Shown here in pieces: positions 19,320 to 28,112 of a stretch of DNA of 64,000 bases. The position numbers and the translations under genes were made by a program. How positions within the stretch are numbered: position 1 is the stretch's first letter; every line of letters starts with the position of its first letter. Under the pieces are notes generated by a model that had not been told where the DNA came from, searched no databases, and worked only from the letters and a program-made list of their open reading frames with translations. The stretch is from Aquabacterium fontiphilum (GTDB lineage: Bacteria; Pseudomonadota; Gammaproteobacteria; Burkholderiales; Burkholderiaceae_C), in the NCBI RefSeq assembly GCF_009909205.1, contig NZ_JAAAPN010000009.1:114908-178907 (forward strand), in the 5' to 3' direction.

Positions 19320-20160
19320 GCAAGGCGCCCAGGCGGGGCAGTGCCGCCAGCGCGTTGGCAGTGGTGATGGAGCGGGTCTCGTCGATCGTCCAACCGCGCA
19401 AGGCCGCCAATGTGGCAGCGATGCGGGGCAACTCGCCAGGCTCGTTGCGGCTGCGCGCCCCGGCCGCGCGCTCGGCGGCCGTACGGTACAGCCACTGGGG
19501 CGGGATGTCGGGGGCATCGGTCTCCAGCACGATGGCCTCGGCGGGCAGCGTCTGCGCCAGCCGACGGATCTGCAGCGCGCGCTCGAAGGTCATGGCGCCG
19601 CCAAAGCCGAGCTTGAAGCCCAGACCGATGAAGGCCTCGGCCTGCTGCGCGCTGCCGTTGAAGGCATGCGCGATGCCACCCGGTACCGGCCGCCCCTGGT
19701 CGCGCAAGGCCCGCAGGGCCTTGAGCAGCGGATCGGCGCTGCGCCGCACATGCAGGATGGCTGGCAAGCCGTGGGCGCTGGCCAGCGCCAGCTGGGCCTC
19801 ATAACAGCGCACCTGGGCGGACCAGGCGGCGCCATCGCGGCTGTCGGGCACAAAGGCATCCAGGCCGATCTCGCCCACTGCCACCAGCCTGGGGTCGTCG
19901 GCCCACCGCGCCAGTTGAACATCGAGCGCCTGCGCGGCATCCGCCCCCGCCTGCTGCACGAACAAGGGATGGGTGCCCAACGCATAGGCCCCCCGGGCCT
20001 GGTGTGCCGCATCACGGGCAGCCTGAAAGGTCGCGGGCATCACGGCTGGCACGACCATCATGGACACCCCCGCGGCCGCAGCGCGGTCGATCACCGCCTG
20101 GCGGTCGTCATCGAACTCGGGCGCGTCGAGGTGGCAATGCGTGTCGATCCAGGTGGCCAT
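19291..20160 (-). CDS. tatD: TatD-family metal-dependent DNase
   Basis: TIM-barrel hydrolase (289 residues) with 3'-exonuclease/DNase activity in characterised relatives. The N-terminal metal motif is WIDTHCHLD. Further ligands are in VGEIGLD, the HVRRS and GIAHAFNGS histidines, and LETDAPDIPP. The start at 20160 (MATWIDTHCH) is chosen. It is the last gene of the lolC-DUF2189-DUF2788-lolD-tatD run and starts 28 bp after the lolD stop. Confidence 0.92.
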   Translation of the reverse strand: MATWIDTHCHLDAPEFDDDRQAVIDRAAAAGVSMMVVPAVMPATFQAARDAAHQARGAYALGTHPLFVQQAGADAAQALDVQLARWADDPRLVAVGEIGLDAFVPDSRDGAAWSAQVRCYEAQLALASAHGLPAILHVRRSADPLLKALRALRDQGRPVPGGIAHAFNGSAQQAEAFIGLGFKLGFGGAMTFERALQIRRLAQTLPAEAIVLETDAPDIPPQWLYRTAAERAAGARSRNEPGELPRIAATLAALRGWTIDETRSITTANALAALPRLGALLSAVPPRCA

Positions 20161-20188
20161 GCCGCCCCCGCCCAAGGCGTGTCAGGAT

Positions 20189-20869
20189 TCAGGATTCGAA
20201 GTGCCCGCCCACCAGCCGGTGGGCCCGTGCGCAACGCGCCGCGAGGTCGGTGTCATGCGTGACCATGATGAGCGCGGTGCCCTGCTGTGCGGCCAATTGC
20301 AGCATCAGATCAAAGACCGTGTCGGCCGTCTGGCGATCGAGGTTGCCCGTCGGCTCGTCGGCCAGCACGCAGGCCGGCCGCGTCACCAGCGCGCGGGCCA
20401 CGGCCACGCGCTGCCGCTCGCCGCCCGAGAGTTCCGCCGGCCGATGGGCCAGGCGGTGCGCGAGCCCCACCTGCTGCAGCCACTGGGCCGCCTGTTCACG
20501 CGCCTGCTCCAGGGGCTGGCGGCGGATCATCAGCGGCATGGCCACATTGTCGAGCGCCGAGAATTCGGGCAGCAAATGGTGGAACTGGTAGATGAAGCCA
20601 AGATGGGCGTTGCGCCAGGCACCCTGCTCGGCCGCGCCCATGCCTGCGAAGTCGCGCCCCATCAGCCGCACGCTGCCCTGTGTGGGCGCATCCAGCCCGC
20701 CGAGCAGGTGCAGCAGCGTACTCTTGCCCGAGCCCGACGCGCCGACGATGGCCACGGTGTCGCCCCGGCCAACGAGCAGGTCCACGCCCGACAGCACGGT
20801 CACATCCAGCGCAGCCGCCTCGTGAAAGCGTTTGACCAGCCCGCGGGCTTCCAGAATCAGGTCGCTCAT
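20189..20869 (-). CDS. lolD: Lipoprotein-releasing ABC transporter ATPase LolD
   Basis: ATPase of the inner-membrane complex that hands lipoproteins to LolA. The 226 residues contain Walker [10 protein letters not shown], the Q-loop region with [15 protein letters not shown] (typical of LolD/MacB-like ATPases), signature LSGGERQR, Walker B VLADEPT and the H-loop MVTHD. The start at 20869 (MSDLILEA) is preferred over a longer frame that enters the DUF2788 gene. The permease gene lolC lies three genes upstream in the same operon. Confidence 0.93.
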   Translation of the reverse strand: MSDLILEARGLVKRFHEAAALDVTVLSGVDLLVGRGDTVAIVGASGSGKSTLLHLLGGLDAPTQGSVRLMGRDFAGMGAAEQGAWRNAHLGFIYQFHHLLPEFSALDNVAMPLMIRRQPLEQAREQAAQWLQQVGLAHRLAHRPAELSGGERQRVAVARALVTRPACVLADEPTGNLDRQTADTVFDLMLQLAAQQGTALIMVTHDTDLAARCARAHRLVGGHFES

Positions 20870-20882
20870 GCGTGCGGCGCCT

Positions 20883-21092
20883 TCAGATGTTGAGCAACCA
20901 GGCAATGACCTGCTTGGCCACATAGCCCAGCATGCCAAAGCCCAGCACGAGAAAGAGCACGAAGGTGCCGAACTTGCCAGCCTTCGACTCGCGCGCCAGC
21001 TGCACGATGATGAACACCATGTAGAGGATGAAGCCCCCTACGCCGAATGTCAGCCCCCACTGGGCAATCTGTTCCTCGGTGAAGCCGTCCAT
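20883..21092 (-). CDS. DUF2788 small membrane protein
   Basis: A 69-residue protein of unknown function found mainly in betaproteobacteria. The start [17 protein letters not shown], the first hydrophobic span with [12 protein letters not shown], the basic loop [10 protein letters not shown] and the second span [16 protein letters not shown] match that family. It is placed between DUF2189 and lolD with 13 bp to lolD, so it belongs to the lol operon. No function is assigned. Confidence 0.85.
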   Translation of the reverse strand: MDGFTEEQIAQWGLTFGVGGFILYMVFIIVQLARESKAGKFGTFVLFLVLGFGMLGYVAKQVIAWLLNI

Positions 21093-21093
21093 G

Positions 21094-21861
21094 TCACACC
21101 GTTTCCCGCACGACCAGGTCACGGTAGGCATGCCAGGTGGCATGGCCCAGAACCGGGATCACGAGCATCAAACCAAACATCAGGGCGCCCAGACCCAGCA
21201 GGGTCAGGGACATGACCAGAAACGCCCACAGGCTCATGCAGACCGGGTTGGCTGCCACAGCCCGCCAGCTGGTGCGGATGGCCTGCATGACGGTGACCTT
21301 GCGGTCCACCAGCAGCGGGATGGCCACCACGCTGGACGCAAACACGGGCGCAGCCATGGCGCCGCCGAGTGCCAGCCACAGCTCGAACAGGCCCGGGTCG
21401 GCCGAGAGCACCACCCGCCGCAGGAAGTCGTCCGGCGTGGTGACGGGCGGCTTGATGCCCAGCGTGATCAGCGCCGCCGAGGTCACCACCCAGGCTGTGC
21501 CCATGGCCATCAGCAGCACGCCAAAGCGCACCAGCCGGCCGTCCAGCGACGACCACACCCGCCAGACGGCAGCAAAGCCGGCCGGCTCCCCCCGCAGCAG
21601 CGCCCGGCTGACCGCGTACAGCCCGGTGGACAGGATCGGCGCCACCAGAAGAAAGCCCGACAGCGCACCGGCCAGCACCCAGAAACGGTCCCAGGCCAGC
21701 GCCAGCATCAGCGCGCCAAACACGCCCATGACGGCGCCGTGGGCCAGCCCCACGCCCGGCGAGGCGGTGAAATCCCGCCAGCCCAGGCGCAGCCACAGAA
21801 AGGTGCGCAGCGAATGGACCTTGCGCACGCGCAAGGAGCGAGGAACAGTCACATCACTCAT
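21094..21861 (-). CDS. DUF2189 membrane protein
   Basis: A 255-residue polytopic membrane protein with about six spans. The C-terminal segment ALMFGLMLVIPVLGHATWHAYRDLV is the hallmark of DUF2189 proteins, sometimes loosely labelled cytochrome-oxidase-like. Its function is unknown. The ATG at 21861 overlaps the lolC stop by 8 bases, and its stop is one base before the DUF2788 start. Tight packing in the lol operon suggests a membrane-related role, which is inference only. Confidence 0.85.
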   Translation of the reverse strand: MSDVTVPRSLRVRKVHSLRTFLWLRLGWRDFTASPGVGLAHGAVMGVFGALMLALAWDRFWVLAGALSGFLLVAPILSTGLYAVSRALLRGEPAGFAAVWRVWSSLDGRLVRFGVLLMAMGTAWVVTSAALITLGIKPPVTTPDDFLRRVVLSADPGLFELWLALGGAMAAPVFASSVVAIPLLVDRKVTVMQAIRTSWRAVAANPVCMSLWAFLVMSLTLLGLGALMFGLMLVIPVLGHATWHAYRDLVVRETV

Positions 21862-23107
21862 AGCGAAGGGCCTCGGCGGGCTGCACGCGGCTGGCGCGCC
21901 AGCTGGGATAGACGGTGGCCAGCAAGGCCAGTACCAGCGAGATCACCCCGATCGGGACGATGTCCGACCATTGGGGATCCGATGGCATGGTGCTGATGAA
22001 ATAGATGCTGCCCGGCAGAAAGTCGACACCGAGCAGGCGCTCGATGAAAGGCACGATCACGTCGACGTTGAAGGCCACCAGCAACCCCAGCGCCAGGCCC
22101 CCGAGCGTGCCCAGCACGCCCGAGAGCGCGCCCTGCACCATGAAGATGCCCATGATGGAGCCGGGGCTGGCGCCCAGCGTGCGCAGGATGGCGATGTCGG
22201 CCTGCTTGTCGGTGACGGTCATCACCAGGGTGGACACGAGGTTGAAGGCCGCCACGGCCACGATGAGCGTCAGGATGATGAACATCATGCGCTTTTCGAT
22301 CTGGACGGCGTCGAACCAGTTGCGATTGGTCTGGGTCCAGTCACGCACCAGCACCTCGGGGCCCAGATCGACGGCCAACTGCTGCGCCACTGCCCTGGCC
22401 TGTTGCGCGTCGCGCAGCTTGAGCTGCACAGCCGTCGGTCCACCCGTGCGGAACAGGCGGGCGGCGTCTTCCACGTGCATCAGCACCAGGCCGCTGTCGT
22501 ACTCGTAATGGCCCGCCTGGAACACCCCCTTGACGGTGACCTGCTTGAGGCGCGGCACCACGCCGGCCGGGGTGACCTGGCCGCTGGGGGCCACCAGCGT
22601 GATGCTGTCGCCTTCTCGAACACCCAGGTTGCGCGCCAGCTCGCCGCCGATGAGCACACCCCATCCACCCGGCTCCAGGCGCGCAAACACCTCGCGCATG
22701 GCGGCGGCCATCGGGGTGACGTCGGCCTCGGCGGTGGGCTCGATGCCGCGCACCATGGCGCCACGCATGTCTTCGCCGCGCGCGATCAGGGCCTGCGCCG
22801 GCACAAAGGGGGCCGCGCCCAACACCTGGGGCTGCTGACGGGCGCGTTCGGCCAGTTGCTCCCAGTTGAGCAAGGCGCCGCCCCAGCGGTCGTGCAGCTC
22901 CACATGGGCAATGACCGAGAGCATGCGGTCGCGCACTTCCTTCTGGAAGCCGTTCATCACCGACAACACGATGATCAGCGCCGCCACCCCGAGGGTGATG
23001 CCCAATACGGACACGCCGGAGATGAAGGAAATGAAGCCGTTGCGGCGTGCGGATCGGCCGGCGCGGGTGTAACGCCACCCAATGCGCCATTCGTAAGGCA
23101 GGTTCAT
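21854..23107 (-). CDS. lolC: Lipoprotein-releasing system permease LolC/LolE
   Basis: Inner-membrane permease that extracts mature lipoproteins. The 417 residues start with the family's typical MNLPYEWRIGWRYTR, then a first span (FISFISGVSVLGITLG), a large periplasmic MacB-like domain, and three C-terminal spans ending VYPSWRASRVQPAEALRYE. Only one permease gene is present, as in many betaproteobacteria where a single LolCE-type (LolF-like) protein may serve as a homodimer. It is the first gene of the operon ending in lolD and tatD, and is divergent from the rpfE-like gene. Confidence 0.92.
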   Translation of the reverse strand: MNLPYEWRIGWRYTRAGRSARRNGFISFISGVSVLGITLGVAALIIVLSVMNGFQKEVRDRMLSVIAHVELHDRWGGALLNWEQLAERARQQPQVLGAAPFVPAQALIARGEDMRGAMVRGIEPTAEADVTPMAAAMREVFARLEPGGWGVLIGGELARNLGVREGDSITLVAPSGQVTPAGVVPRLKQVTVKGVFQAGHYEYDSGLVLMHVEDAARLFRTGGPTAVQLKLRDAQQARAVAQQLAVDLGPEVLVRDWTQTNRNWFDAVQIEKRMMFIILTLIVAVAAFNLVSTLVMTVTDKQADIAILRTLGASPGSIMGIFMVQGALSGVLGTLGGLALGLLVAFNVDVIVPFIERLLGVDFLPGSIYFISTMPSDPQWSDIVPIGVISLVLALLATVYPSWRASRVQPAEALRYE

Positions 23108-23143
23108 GGTGCGGGAAGTGTACCCATTCGATAATGTGGTCCC

Positions 23144-24196
23144 ATGTCGTCCGACTTCGCGCCCGCGCCTTCGTTCCCTTCCCCCCCGCCGCCCTCGCCC
23201 TCAGCCGAGGCGCATTGGGTGATCCCGTACGCCAGCAGCCTGTCCGAGCCGTGCGCCGCGGCGCTTGGCCAGCTGGACGGCACAGGGGCTGCGGGCGAGG
23301 CCCGACTGCCCAACCTGAGGGCCCTGCTTGGCCTGCTCCAGGCGACCGAGCGCCAGGAGGGCGACGAGTTTGCCCTGTCCATGCCGCACGAGCGCCTGCT
23401 GGCGCGGGCCTGGGGCTGGCCAGCCGAGGACGGCCGCATTCCCTGGGCTGCCTGGTGGGCGGCACACGACGGCGTGGCCTTGGCTGCCGACCGCCCCTGG
23501 GCCCTGCTGAGCCCCGGTCACTGGCTGATGGGGCGCGACCACCTGACGGTCATCGACCCGGCTGGCCTGGGCTTGCGCGACGTCGACTCGCGCGCGTTGC
23601 TCGAGGCGGTGCGCCCATTGTTCGAAGATGACGGCTGGCAGGTGATCTGGGGCAGCGCACACCGCTGGTATGCCTCGCACCCTGCGCTGGCCCGCTTGCC
23701 CACCGCCTCGCTTGACCGTGTCGTGGGGCGCAACCCCGATGTCTGGCTGACCGACCACCCCGAAGCGCGGGGCGTGCGGCGGCTGCAAAGCGAGGTGCAG
23801 ATGCTGCTGTACCAACACCCGATCAACGATGCCCGCACCGCCTCAGGCGAGCTGACGGTGAACTCGTTCTGGCTGAGCGGGGCCAGCGCCGGGGCCCCGA
23901 TGCCGCCGGGCAAGTCGCCACTTTGTGTCGACACGCTGCGCGCGCCCCTGATGGCCGATGACATGGCGGGCTGGCTGGCCGCATGGGACGCCCTCGACCG
24001 CACGCTGCTGGCCGATCTGCTGGCCCGCGCCCGCCAGGGCGAACCGGTGCAGCTGACGCTGTGCGGCGAGCGCCATGCCGTCAGCTACCGCAACGCCCCC
24101 CCAGCCGGCTGGCGCGCACAGCTGGCCCGGGGCTGGCAGCGTCTGACGGGCGCTGGCCCCGGCGCCCCCCTGCGCGACACGCTGGCGGGGCTGTGA
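23144..24196 (+). CDS. RpfE-like / phosphoglycerate mutase-like regulatory protein
   Basis: A 350-residue cytoplasmic protein of the group annotated as RpfE or cofactor-independent phosphoglycerate mutase-like. A Pro-rich ~20-residue N-terminus is followed by VIPYASSLSEPC, the aromatic-rich WGSAHRWYASHPAL and the conserved SEVQMLLYQHPINDAR...VNSFWLSG. No phosphatase metal motif was found, so enzymatic activity is doubtful. Xanthomonas rpfE is also beside recJ, which supports the call. A GATAAT hexamer at about 23131 lies just ahead of the start. The recJ start is 41 bp downstream. Confidence 0.68.
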   Translation: MSSDFAPAPSFPSPPPPSPSAEAHWVIPYASSLSEPCAAALGQLDGTGAAGEARLPNLRALLGLLQATERQEGDEFALSMPHERLLARAWGWPAEDGRIPWAAWWAAHDGVALAADRPWALLSPGHWLMGRDHLTVIDPAGLGLRDVDSRALLEAVRPLFEDDGWQVIWGSAHRWYASHPALARLPTASLDRVVGRNPDVWLTDHPEARGVRRLQSEVQMLLYQHPINDARTASGELTVNSFWLSGASAGAPMPPGKSPLCVDTLRAPLMADDMAGWLAAWDALDRTLLADLLARARQGEPVQLTLCGERHAVSYRNAPPAGWRAQLARGWQRLTGAGPGAPLRDTLAGL

Positions 24197-24237
24197 GCCC
24201 GTCGCCGTCGATCCTGTCTTTCTTTCAATTGGTGCCC

Positions 24238-25956
24238 ATGCAGATCATTGACCGCGACGTCCCGCCCCGCCTGGCCTGGAGCCTGGAGCAGGCCGGCATC
24301 CACCCCCTGCTGGCGCGCCTGTATGCCGCGCGCGGCATCCGCAGTGCTGACGAGCTCGACGACCACCCTGGGCGCCTGCTGACGCCCGACGCGCTCAAAG
24401 GCGCGGCTGAAGCGGCGCGCCTGCTGGCCGATGCCATCACACAGGGGCAGCGGCTGTGCATCGTGGCCGATTACGACTGCGATGGCGCCACGGCCTGTGC
24501 CGTGGGCCTTCGCGGCCTGCGGATGCTCGGCGCCGCACCGGATCAAGTGGGCTATGTGGTGCCCGATCGCGCGCTGCATGGCTACGGGCTGACGCCGCCC
24601 ATCGTGGAGCTGGTCGCCGAGCAGGGTGCCCAGGTGCTGATCACGGTGGACAACGGCATGGCCAGCCACGAGGCCGTGCGGCTCGCCCGGGCGCGCGGCA
24701 TGCGGGTGCTCATCACCGACCACCACTTGCCAGCCGTCGACGCCCAGGGGCAGGTCAGCCTGCCCGAGGCGGATGTGATCGTGAACCCCAACCAACCTGA
24801 CTGCGGCTTCCCGAGCAAGGCGCTGGTGGGCGTGGGCGTGATGTTCTACATCCTGCTGGCGCTACGGGCAGAGTGGCGCCAGCGTGGCCGCTTCGATGCC
24901 ACCAGCCAGCCACGCGTCGACGCCCTGCTCGACCTGGTGGCGCTGGGCACGATTGCCGATGTGGGCCGCCTGGACGACAACAATCGCCGCCTGGTGGCGC
25001 TCGGGCTCAAGCGCATCCGCGCGGGCCGCATGCAGCCCGGCGTGGCCGCGCTGTTCGCCGCTGCCGGACGCGACCCCGCCAGGGCCACCAGCATGGATTT
25101 CGGCTTCGCCCTTGGCCCACGCGTGAACGCCGCGGGCCGGCTGGCCGAGATGGGCCTGGGCATCGAGTGCCTGATCACAGACGACCCCGTGCGCGCCGAC
25201 GCCCTGGCCCGACAGCTCGACGCCATCAACCGCGAACGCCGCGAGTTGGAATCCGGCATGCGTGAGCAGGCCGAACTGCTGCTGGATGACGTCATGCCGC
25301 AGGGCGAGCCGCCAGCGGCCCTGGCGCTGTTCGACCCGGCGTTTCATGAAGGTGTGGTGGGCATCGTGGCCTCGCGCCTGAAAGACCGTCTGCACCGTCC
25401 CACCTTTGTGTTCGCCCGCGGTCAGGATGGCCTGCTCAAGGGCTCCGGCCGCTCGATCGCCGGCTTTCACCTGCGCGACGCCCTGGATCTGATGGGCAAG
25501 CGTCACCCTGGCTTGCTGCGCAAGTTCGGCGGACACGCCATGGCGGCCGGCTGCACCATTGCCGAGGCCGACTTCCCGGTGTTCGATGCCGCACTGCGCG
25601 AGGTCGCCGAAGCGGGGTTGGATGCCAGCCTGTTGCACCGCCAACTGCTCAGCGACGGGCCGCTGGCCCCTCAGTGGTTCACGCCCGAAACGGTGCGCCT
25701 GCTGGATCAGGCGGTCTGGGGCCCCGGCTTTGATGCGCCGGTTTTTTCAGATCGGGTGCAGGTGCTGGGGCAGCGACTGGTGGGCGAGCGCCACCTCAAG
25801 CTCAGCCTGAAACTGGGCGGCGAAGTGCGCGACGGGATCTGGTTCGGGCGCACCGAGCCGCTGTCGGCCGAGACGCAACTCGCGTATCGGATTGCCTTGG
25901 ATGAGTATCAGGGTCGGCAGCGCATCCAGCTGGTGGTGGAAGGCGCAGAGGCATGA
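24238..25956 (+). CDS. recJ: Single-stranded-DNA-specific 5'-3' exonuclease RecJ
   Basis: Exonuclease for recombination and mismatch repair. The start at 24238 (MQIIDRDVPPRL) gives 572 residues, the normal size. DHH-family motifs are ADYDCDGATA (motif I), VDNGMASHE, TDHHLP (motif III), ALGTIADVGRLDDNNR and, in the DHHA1 domain, GSGRSIAGFHLRDAL and KFGGHAMAAGCTI. The C-terminal OB-type domain is present. It is probably cotranscribed with the rpfE-like gene. Confidence 0.95.
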   Translation: MQIIDRDVPPRLAWSLEQAGIHPLLARLYAARGIRSADELDDHPGRLLTPDALKGAAEAARLLADAITQGQRLCIVADYDCDGATACAVGLRGLRMLGAAPDQVGYVVPDRALHGYGLTPPIVELVAEQGAQVLITVDNGMASHEAVRLARARGMRVLITDHHLPAVDAQGQVSLPEADVIVNPNQPDCGFPSKALVGVGVMFYILLALRAEWRQRGRFDATSQPRVDALLDLVALGTIADVGRLDDNNRRLVALGLKRIRAGRMQPGVAALFAAAGRDPARATSMDFGFALGPRVNAAGRLAEMGLGIECLITDDPVRADALARQLDAINRERRELESGMREQAELLLDDVMPQGEPPAALALFDPAFHEGVVGIVASRLKDRLHRPTFVFARGQDGLLKGSGRSIAGFHLRDALDLMGKRHPGLLRKFGGHAMAAGCTIAEADFPVFDAALREVAEAGLDASLLHRQLLSDGPLAPQWFTPETVRLLDQAVWGPGFDAPVFSDRVQVLGQRLVGERHLKLSLKLGGEVRDGIWFGRTEPLSAETQLAYRIALDEYQGRQRIQLVVEGAEA

Positions 25957-26004
25957 TGGCCGCGGCGAAGGCGCGACGGACGCAGCCGCACTCAGCAACC
26001 AGAC

Positions 26005-26379
26005 TCAGCGGTAGGCGTTGAGCGCCTTGTTGACTGGCGTGGCCGCCAGCCCGGTGTAGGTATCAGCCTCTTCGCGAGGCAACAGAATGCCCAGCACACG
26101 GTCCACCGACACGGTGGCGCGGTGTGCGGCGGCCCATTGCTGCTGGACGCGCGTCTGCGCGAGCGCCAGCCGGGCTTGAAGCTGCGGCGCCAGAGGTGCT
26201 TGGCCACGCTGCGCAGCCTGCCGGATGCAGGCCACGGCCTCGGTCAGACCTTGCTGCAGCGCCTGGCTGCATTGCGTGATCGCCGCCGGGTCCGTCCCGG
26301 CCAGCGCATGGTCCAGCGCATCGAGGTCAGCCTCGATGCGGGCCACACAAGCGTCCACGGTCTGCAGCGGCGCGGTCAT
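26005..26379 (-). CDS. flgN: FlgN-type flagellar export chaperone (by position)
   Basis: A 124-residue, almost entirely helical protein rich in Ala, Gln and Arg. It is located directly after flgM, the standard place of FlgN, the chaperone for the hook-filament junction proteins FlgK and FlgL (both encoded in this locus). Sequence conservation in this family is low, so the assignment rests on position, size and composition. The start at 26379 (MTAPLQTV) lies 7 bp after the flgM stop. Confidence 0.65.
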   Translation of the reverse strand: MTAPLQTVDACVARIEADLDALDHALAGTDPAAITQCSQALQQGLTEAVACIRQAAQRGQAPLAPQLQARLALAQTRVQQQWAAAHRATVSVDRVLGILLPREEADTYTGLAATPVNKALNAYR

Positions 26380-26386
26380 CGCGTGC

Positions 26387-26692
26387 TCAGGCCGCACGGC
26401 CCTGCAGCAGTTCCTTGGCGTTGGCGATCAGCTTGTCGGCGATCACCTCGGCATTGACCTGGTAGCTGCCGTCGTCGATCGCCTGCTTCACGCGGGACAC
26501 CTTGTCGGCGTCGAACTCGCCCTGCGGCGACTCCACCATGCCGGCTGCCGCAGACGAGAGCGTGACTTTCGCACTTTGCGACACGCCGCCGTCCAGGGAA
26601 GATGTCTTGCCCGGGGTGCGGGTCGACGTGGCACCCTCGGTCGGCTGGCTGAGCCCGCCGATGGCCTTGTCCAGTGGGTTGCCAATTTTCAT
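26387..26692 (-). CDS. flgM: Anti-sigma-28 factor FlgM
   Basis: Binds and inhibits FliA (sigma-28) until the hook is complete and FlgM is exported. The 101-residue protein begins MKIGNPLDKA and has a low-complexity, probably disordered N-terminal half. The C-terminal FliA-binding segment SRVKQAIDDGSYQVNAEVIADKLI is clear. A near-perfect sigma-28 promoter lies upstream at 26738-26764, giving the usual feedback loop. It sits between flgA and flgN. Confidence 0.9.
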   Translation of the reverse strand: MKIGNPLDKAIGGLSQPTEGATSTRTPGKTSSLDGGVSQSAKVTLSSAAAGMVESPQGEFDADKVSRVKQAIDDGSYQVNAEVIADKLIANAKELLQGRAA

Positions 26693-26737
26693 GATGCACT
26701 CCTTGATCCCGGAACAGTCCGGGTGGTCACATCCGCG

Positions 26738-26764
26738 ATATCGACGCGGCCCTTGCGGACTTTA
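26738..26764 (-). promoter_or_regulatory. Sigma-28 (FliA) promoter for flgM-flgN
   Basis: On the minus strand, TAAAGTCC (26764-26757), an exact 11-bp spacer and GTCGATAT (26745-26738) closely match the FliA consensus TAAAGTTT-N11-GCCGATAA. It is about 45 bases upstream of the flgM ATG, so transcription would start near 26730. Confidence 0.8.
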
Positions 26765-26777
26765 ATCTCAAGCGCAT

Positions 26778-26800
26778 GATCCCCCGCAAGCAGGGGGATC
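26778..26800 (-). terminator. Hairpin between flgA and flgM
   Basis: GATCCCCC (26778-26785) and GGGGGATC (26793-26800) form a perfect 8-bp stem with a 7-nt loop, 22 bases past the flgA stop. There is no T-run, so it may be a weak terminator or a 3'-end stabiliser that separates flgA mRNA from the sigma-28 flgM transcript. Confidence 0.55.
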
Positions 26801-26821
26801 AATCCGCAGAACAAGCCGGGT

Positions 26822-27532
26822 TTACAAGCTTAACTCCGCCAGACGCTCGCCCACAGGCTGGGCACACAACACACGACCGGAATCGACCCGGACACGCGCA
26901 CACCGGCCTTCGTCGCCATGAGCAAGGGCCGTGCCTGTGGCCGCCGCCTGGAAGCCGGTACCACGCACGACCAGACGGACAGGGTCGCCTGCAGAGAACC
27001 AGCGACGCAGGCGCAGGTCCGCCTCGCGCACGCCTTGACCAGCCTGAAGCGGCCGCGCCAGCGACCGACCCACCAGTGCCTGAACATCGGTGATGGCAGG
27101 CGAGAACTCGGCTGCCAGGTCGACCTCGGCCACGGCCACATCGGTTGCCTCGAGCACTTCACCGGCGGTCAGCGATCGCGCTGCGACCAGCGCCTGCCCC
27201 CAGACCTTGACGGTCACGGGCCAGAAAATGTTCCAGCGCGCGCCCTGCTCGCAACGCAGACCCACGCGGGTGCGACCCCACAGCGCGCTGCCCCTGGGTA
27301 CGTAGGCCGAGACCTTGGCACACGGTGCCAGCTTCAGACGCGGATCCAGTTCGCCCAGAATGATCTCGATGCGCGGTGCGCGGACACCACCCTGCGCGGG
27401 TTGCTGGGTTTGCGCGTTTTGCTGATTCAGCCAGTTCTGCAGCTCCTGCTGGAGCGACATGGCGTCGGCTGCCTGCAGCCTCAGGGGCGCAAGCAGCATG
27501 GCGCAGACAAAGATGAGCAAGGCACGCGGCAT
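26822..27532 (-). CDS. flgA: Flagellar P-ring assembly chaperone FlgA
   Basis: Periplasmic protein needed to assemble the FlgI P-ring. The 236 residues start with a Sec signal peptide (MPRALLIFVCAMLL, cleavage near LQAADA). The C-terminal SAF domain shows LTAGEVLEATDVAVAEVD, VGRSLARPLQAGQGVREADL and the final GRVLCAQPVGERLAEL. The start at 27532 was chosen because it places the signal peptide at the N-terminus; an ATG 30 bases upstream would add ten polar residues. It is divergent from flgB and upstream of flgM. Confidence 0.9.
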   Translation of the reverse strand: MPRALLIFVCAMLLAPLRLQAADAMSLQQELQNWLNQQNAQTQQPAQGGVRAPRIEIILGELDPRLKLAPCAKVSAYVPRGSALWGRTRVGLRCEQGARWNIFWPVTVKVWGQALVAARSLTAGEVLEATDVAVAEVDLAAEFSPAITDVQALVGRSLARPLQAGQGVREADLRLRRWFSAGDPVRLVVRGTGFQAAATGTALAHGDEGRCARVRVDSGRVLCAQPVGERLAELSL

Positions 27533-27574
27533 GTCGCCAATGTAGGCAGATGCCAGCGGCACATGGGCGCGAAA

Positions 27575-27589
27575 TGGCGCCCCTTTGGC
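27575..27589 (+). promoter_or_regulatory. Weak sigma-54-like element upstream of flgB
   Basis: TGGCGCCCCTTTGGC has GG and GC 10 bp apart and keeps most of the -24/-12 consensus, but not the TTGC box. It lies 69 bases ahead of flgB in the 125-bp flgA-flgB gap and overlaps a GGGCGC/GCGCCC hairpin (27565-27582). Flagellar class II promoters in Burkholderiales are usually FlhDC-activated sigma-70 promoters, so this may be chance. No better promoter was recognised in the gap. Confidence 0.2.
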
Positions 27590-27657
27590 TTGCTATTCCG
27601 GCTCATGTTTGACGCCCTGTCGATTCAACATGCCACCTAACCGCCGGAGTACCCATC

Positions 27658-28092
27658 ATGCTGAACCGCATCACCGACTCGCTGAACTTCAATACCGAAG
27701 CGCTGCGCCTGCGTTCGGAGCGTCAGCGCCTGATCGCCAGCAACATCGCCAACGCCGACACGCCGGGCTATGTGGCGCGCGACTTCGATTTCGCCTCTGC
27801 CCTGTCGCAGGCCACCGGCCGACAGTCGCAGGCCCAGGGCCTGGCCGCACCGCGCCTGGCCATGGCAGCCTCCAGCCCCGCCCACCTGACACGCAATGGG
27901 CGCCCGGCCGGCGGGACGCTCGAGCCCGAACTGAACTACGCCACCGCGGCCCAGACCAACCTCGACCAGAACACGGTGGACATGGACCGCGAGCGGGCGA
28001 ACTTCGCCGACAACACCGTGCGCTACGAGGCGTCGCTGCGCTTCATCAACTCGCAGTTGCGCACGCTGAACACGGCCATCACCGGTCAGTGA
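27658..28092 (+). CDS. flgB: Flagellar proximal rod protein FlgB
   Basis: First gene of the flgBCDEFGHIJKL operon; a 144-residue axial rod subunit exported by the flagellar type III apparatus. The N-terminal helix region (LNFNTEALRLRSERQRLIASNIANADTPGY, written in part) contains the rod-family ASNIANADTPGY motif. The C-terminus VRYEASLRFINSQLRTLNTAI is the second axial helix. A GGAG ribosome-binding site precedes the ATG. Confidence 0.94.
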   Translation: MLNRITDSLNFNTEALRLRSERQRLIASNIANADTPGYVARDFDFASALSQATGRQSQAQGLAAPRLAMAASSPAHLTRNGRPAGGTLEPELNYATAAQTNLDQNTVDMDRERANFADNTVRYEASLRFINSQLRTLNTAITGQ

Positions 28093-28112
28093 CGCGCTGA
28101 AGGAGTATCGGC

